From Hyphomonadaceae bacterium (GTDB lineage: Bacteria > Pseudomonadota > Alphaproteobacteria > Caulobacterales > Maricaulaceae): a DNA stretch of 64,000 nucleotides. Below the pieces are notes generated by a model, which was not told the DNA's origin, did no database searches, and saw nothing but the letters and a program-made list of their open reading frames with translations. Where the stretch lies: contig JABDMW010000047.1 in the NCBI GenBank assembly GCA_013001295.1, forward strand, positions 62,001-126,000, read 5' to 3'. Positions 59,916 through 64,000 of this stretch are shown here, piece by piece (position 1 is the stretch's first letter; every line of letters starts with the position of its first letter). A program made the position numbers and the translations under genes.

Positions 59916-60689
59916 TTGCGCCAAAGTGTGACAAAGCTTGAACAATTCTATGCCTCCCGTCGCGGGTTGGCTGCACAGTCAATGGTCAACCGTCGACTGC
60001 ACGCATTGTGGCCGCATCTGGAGGGCCGAGATGTTTTGAGTTTTGGATATGGACTCCCGTTTCTTGCCGAGTATGAAAAAGGTGCGCACAGTATGATACA
60101 TGCCATGCCGAACGGGCAGGGTGCCGTGTCGCATCATTCGCGACGCGGCAACAATAGCGTTATCGTCCCTGAACCACAGCTGCCGTTCGCACCCGCAACT
60201 TTTGACCGTGTACTTGTGGCCCACGGGTTGGAAGAAACCCCTGATTTAGCAAGTTTGTTGGCGGAGCTGTGGCGCGTCATGAAACCTGAGGGGCGGATCG
60301 TGATTATTGCGGCCGCGCGCGCAGGCATGTGGGCACGAAGTGACAATACGCCATTTGGAGCTGGACAACCTTTCAGTCGTGGACAGTTGAGCGACAGACT
60401 GAAAAGCGCACAATTCGTACCTCTCGTGCGCTCTGGCGCTCTCTACACTCCGCCGCTTAAAATGTTCAGTGGCCCACGTATGACCCGTACATTGGAAAAG
60501 TTTGGCGAAACTGTGTGGCCCGGATTTTCCGGACTAGTTCTTGTGGAAGCGGTTAAGCGGTTGTATGCGGGTCATGAGCGTCGGGCACACAAAAGGATAT
60601 TGCGGCCGACATTTGCAGGGGGCGGCGCATTGGGAGTTCCGGGAAAAGTGGTGAATTCAAAATCCAAATCAGGACATGCTGGTGACTGA
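59916..60689 (+). CDS. Class I SAM-dependent methyltransferase-like protein
   Basis: DVLSFGYGLPFLAEY...LPFAPATFDRVLVAHGLEETPDLASLLAELWRVMKPEGRIVII. Confidence 0.8.
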   Translation: MRQSVTKLEQFYASRRGLAAQSMVNRRLHALWPHLEGRDVLSFGYGLPFLAEYEKGAHSMIHAMPNGQGAVSHHSRRGNNSVIVPEPQLPFAPATFDRVLVAHGLEETPDLASLLAELWRVMKPEGRIVIIAAARAGMWARSDNTPFGAGQPFSRGQLSDRLKSAQFVPLVRSGALYTPPLKMFSGPRMTRTLEKFGETVWPGFSGLVLVEAVKRLYAGHERRAHKRILRPTFAGGGALGVPGKVVNSKSKSGHAGD

Positions 60690-60705
60690 GAAAAACAAAT
60701 TGTCC

Positions 60706-61491
60706 ATGTCCGATATTCGCACGGAGATCGACCGGGTCGATACGGCCCTTTTGGACTTGATCGCTGAACGCATGGAATTGGCGCAGGCTGTGCGCCGGGC
60801 CAAATCCGGTGTCGACGTCTGGCGACCATCCCGAGAGGAGTCGCACGTTCGTCATTTGGCGGAATTGGCAAAGGGGACATCGCCTGATCTGGTTTCCCAT
60901 ATTTGGGCCGAACTCACGAGTGCGAGTCTGAGCCTTCAAGGGCCGATCTGTTTGCATATCGGATTGGTCGGTGATCCAATGGCAAATGGAAAAATGGTCC
61001 GAGATAGGTTCGGTGCCTCAATCCCGATCAAGAATTACCCTACAGCCAGCCATGCACTGGCCGCTGCCCATGCTGACGCAGAGGGGGTGGCAATATTGCC
61101 GGCTCCCGGCGGCATGAACAATTGGTGGACCGCACTGAATCCTACCGGTGCAGCATCAAATATGAATATTTTGGCGGCTCTACCGCGCATCGGGAATTGG
61201 TCATGGCCAACCGCAGTCGCGGTTTCCAAGGCTGCCCGTTTACCATCGGGCTCGGATCAAACACTGATTTATGTCGAGGCTGGCGATTTGGGCCCAGTTC
61301 AAAGTCCGCAAAAGGTATTCGAGAGTGTCGATCTGACGGCAAGGCTGCGAGCCGAAATGAAATCCCACACGCTGTACAGTATTCCTCAATATATATCGGA
61401 TGAAGACGAGTCTATTGCCGACCTTAAACGCCAATTTAAAACAGTAAAAATCATTGGCGTCCTGCCCAATCCAATAAAAGTATCCTCATGA
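60706..61491 (+). CDS. AroQ-type chorismate mutase with divergent C-terminal domain (ORF opens at 60676)
   Basis: IRTEIDRVDTALLDLIAERMELAQAVRRAK AroQ helix; C-terminal region loosely resembles prephenate dehydratase/ACT. Confidence 0.82.
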   Translation: MSDIRTEIDRVDTALLDLIAERMELAQAVRRAKSGVDVWRPSREESHVRHLAELAKGTSPDLVSHIWAELTSASLSLQGPICLHIGLVGDPMANGKMVRDRFGASIPIKNYPTASHALAAAHADAEGVAILPAPGGMNNWWTALNPTGAASNMNILAALPRIGNWSWPTAVAVSKAARLPSGSDQTLIYVEAGDLGPVQSPQKVFESVDLTARLRAEMKSHTLYSIPQYISDEDESIADLKRQFKTVKIIGVLPNPIKVSS

Positions 61492-62414
61492 CAATTAATC
61501 CAGTGTTTGACACCGTCTTGATCATCGGGGGCGGCCTGATCGGATCGTCACTTGCGCGCGCCGCTCAGACCTTTCAAGCGTGTAAAAAAACAATCATCTA
61601 CGATGCGGACAAAACGGTGCGCTCCGAACTTACCCAATTAAAAGTTGGGGATGAAGTTCCTGATGATTTAAGCGATTGCGTGTCACAAGCAGATCTTATC
61701 ATTTTAGCCGTGCCACCCGGACGTATGGGAGACGCCGCAAAATCAATTAGTTCATATGTTCAACCCGGAACCATTGTTACTGATGCCGGCTCCGTGAAGG
61801 AAAGTATTATTGACGCAGTCGAAGCAGCGCTGAGCGATGAAGTTATTTTTATCGGCGGGCATCCCATCGCCGGCACCGAGCATTCTGGACCGGCGGCTGG
61901 ATTTGCCACACTCTTCAAAGATCGTTGGTGTATTTTGACGCCCACAGACGAGAAAAGTGCGGAAGCGAAAAAACTCAAACAATTCTGGGAAGCACTGGGG
62001 AGTGAAGTCGCATTTATGGACGCGAAACGTCATGATCTGGTTTTGGCGACGACCTCACATCTCCCGCATTTAATCGCTTATGCTTTGGTTGGGACTGCCA
62101 CAGACATGGAGACTGTCACCCGCAATGAGGTTGTAAAATACAGCGCGGGTGGTTTCCGTGATTTTACCCGTATTGCCGCGTCCAACCCCGAAATGTGGCG
62201 CGACGTATTCCTTGGCAACAGAGAAGGGGTTTTGGAAGTTCTTGGCCGGTATATTGAAGATTTAACGGCGCTAAAGCGTGCCATAAGGTGGAGCGATGGC
62301 GATTCATTGCTCAACGAGTTTACGAAAACCCGTGATATCCGAAAACGTATTATCGATGCAGGCCAGGATAGCGCCGAGCCGAATTTTGGACGCGATCATC
62401 TGAGCGAAGACTAG
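61488..62414 (+). CDS. Prephenate/arogenate (cyclohexadienyl) dehydrogenase
   Basis: VLIIGGGLIGSSLARAAQ; VTDAGSVKESI; GGHPIAGTEHSGPAAGFATLF; HDLVLATTSHLPHLIAYALV. Confidence 0.94.
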   Translation: MTINPVFDTVLIIGGGLIGSSLARAAQTFQACKKTIIYDADKTVRSELTQLKVGDEVPDDLSDCVSQADLIILAVPPGRMGDAAKSISSYVQPGTIVTDAGSVKESIIDAVEAALSDEVIFIGGHPIAGTEHSGPAAGFATLFKDRWCILTPTDEKSAEAKKLKQFWEALGSEVAFMDAKRHDLVLATTSHLPHLIAYALVGTATDMETVTRNEVVKYSAGGFRDFTRIAASNPEMWRDVFLGNREGVLEVLGRYIEDLTALKRAIRWSDGDSLLNEFTKTRDIRKRIIDAGQDSAEPNFGRDHLSED

Positions 62415-63415
62415 AGACGATAAAGCGTAAAAAATCCGTATTTTATGACCCCATCACGAATCGTTATTTCGATCAGCTTTCGACCATCTGTATCGGAGTC
62501 CATCGTATTTGCGACCGCTTCGATTTGACTGGCGAAATTGCTGTCTAGCATGCCCAGTTGGGTCAGACTATTTAGCAGAGCTTCAATATTTTTGACGCGA
62601 AACCCGATCACGCCTTCGGGCAGTCTATTTTGAAAACCAAGATCACAACTGCCGACAAGATCCAAATTACCCCACTTTAAAGTCCAAACATCGCTTTTTA
62701 TTTTCGCCGGGCTTTGGAGCCAAATATCAAGTCCCTCAGTTTCCAACAATGACCAGTTCTCGATTTCACCTTTCAAAGCGAACGTGTTCAAATTCTGACC
62801 TAGAACTGTCATGGCATCCCCGAGCAACTGGGGAGAAAGGATGACGTCATCGGCGTGCACTTCAACTGACGCGATGTCGTTGTTCACTTCAATTTCTGTC
62901 TTTGCCTTTTTGAGGCCAAGAATCGCAGGCGTTTCGCCAGATCGGCTGAGGATTACTGTCTCTTTTAGATCTGCACGAAAAGACTTTAACCGACCTGTGA
63001 AACTATATGCGACATCCGCGTCAATGTCGGCAGGAGACACATCAAACGAACTTACGACTGAATTCACCGCCAATGTTCCGCCATGGCGTATTGACCAGGA
63101 AAGCGGTGTCAGGGTCGGTGTAAACATGTCGACTTGATTGGTTTGGAACGACCATAATCCGGACGCACCTGCGCTTGTATTGGGTGCTGTTTGAATGGTC
63201 AGGTTTGGTGTTTGCGCATTGATAGAGAACGGAAAGCCTTTTATTGATAGCCCGCCATGCTCGACCTGGTACCCTTCCATTTTCAGCTCGGAAATGTAGC
63301 TTGCTACGCCAGATGCTACAGTTGAACGCAAATAAACCCACAAGCCCAAATAAGCGATGATGAGCAAGAGAGTCAGAGTAATTAGTCCGGGGATGCTGAA
63401 CACTTTTCTAATCAT
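62411..63415 (-). CDS. DUF2125 domain-containing protein
   Basis: N-terminal TM, YQVEHGGLSIKGFPFSINAQTPNLTI as in DUF2125 proteins. Confidence 0.8.
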   Translation of the reverse strand: MIRKVFSIPGLITLTLLLIIAYLGLWVYLRSTVASGVASYISELKMEGYQVEHGGLSIKGFPFSINAQTPNLTIQTAPNTSAGASGLWSFQTNQVDMFTPTLTPLSWSIRHGGTLAVNSVVSSFDVSPADIDADVAYSFTGRLKSFRADLKETVILSRSGETPAILGLKKAKTEIEVNNDIASVEVHADDVILSPQLLGDAMTVLGQNLNTFALKGEIENWSLLETEGLDIWLQSPAKIKSDVWTLKWGNLDLVGSCDLGFQNRLPEGVIGFRVKNIEALLNSLTQLGMLDSNFASQIEAVANTMDSDTDGRKLIEITIRDGVIKYGFFTLYRL

Positions 63416-64000
63416 GGCGTCTTTTCGCTTTCCGGGATTGGGGTTTTGGATTTAGGGCGCTTGCCCGGTTCGCGGGCATAGGTCACCAAGAGCTTACCAT
63501 ACTCTCGCGCCAACCCTTTCCACTTTTCTGCGCCTCCCCACCACGGCGTATCTATTTTTTGCTCTAAAGGCACCGGATACGGAATAATACGGATGCCTTC
63601 CATTGCCGTTGAAATTTCGATTTGAGCGCGGGGCATATGATAGGACGAAGTGACCAGTAAAATGGATTCATAAGCGAGGGCTCCGGCCCAATTCGCCGTT
63701 TCCTTACCGTTTTCAAACGTGTTTTCAGCTTCGTAGTCCAGTGTAACGCAACAGCTAAACATTTCATCCGAAAGTTGGAGAATTGATTGGATCTCATCTG
63801 CGGAGATTGATTTATTGACACCGGTGATCAGCAATTGTTCCCCGAGATCTCGTTTCAGTAAATCCGCACCGGTCTCAAGGCGACCGCCACCGGTTCCTGT
63901 TAATACAACGATGCCGTCGGCTTTCGGGACGGGGTCAGGTGGTGCGGCTCGGGAGATGATAAAAACAAAAAAGATAAAGCCAAATAAAATGAGAAAAAAA
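63412..64000 (-). CDS. YdcF/ElyC/SanA (DUF218) family protein, N-terminus beyond window
   Basis: Extending the ORF upstream gives ...PVPKADGIVVLTGTGGGRLETGADLLKRDLGEQLLITG...; SILLVTSSYHMPRAQIEI. Confidence 0.88.
   Translation of the reverse strand, partial: FFLILFGFIFFVFIISRAAPPDPVPKADGIVVLTGTGGGRLETGADLLKRDLGEQLLITGVNKSISADEIQSILQLSDEMFSCCVTLDYEAENTFENGKETANWAGALAYESILLVTSSYHMPRAQIEISTAMEGIRIIPYPVPLEQKIDTPWWGGAEKWKGLAREYGKLLVTYAREPGKRPKSKTPIPESEKTP

Overview
This window is chromosomal sequence from an alphaproteobacterium. The basis is gene content and synteny: rnd-lptC-lptA-lptB-rpoN-hpf-ptsN, ppk1-ppx, pyruvate carboxylase and DUF2125. It looks like a compact core genome with an LPS/envelope-polysaccharide bias. 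I saw no mobile elements, CRISPR arrays, phage genes, rRNA or toxin/defence islands. One tRNA (Leu-CAG) is supported. About 60 CDS are assigned by reading the supplied translations; no homology search was possible, so names rest on recognised motifs and family resemblance. I found no clear, entirely new multi-gene system. The observations I rate highest are: (1) a recurrent tail-to-tail architecture in which 7 of 13 convergent gene pairs share an exact 4-nt YTAR stop/stop overlap and 10 of 13 overlap; (2) infC apparently starting at AUA, next to a hairpin, with a group III truncated globin gene between infC and rpmI; (3) tandem divergent lptA paralogs with a shared CxGxxC tail; (4) a gene set that could make and attach polyprenyl-linked galacturonic acid, including a GT2 gene coupled to a two-domain YiiX-like permuted papain hydrolase; (5) a small secreted repeat/His-rich protein; (6) a GGDEF-degenerate/EAL-conserved PAS protein.
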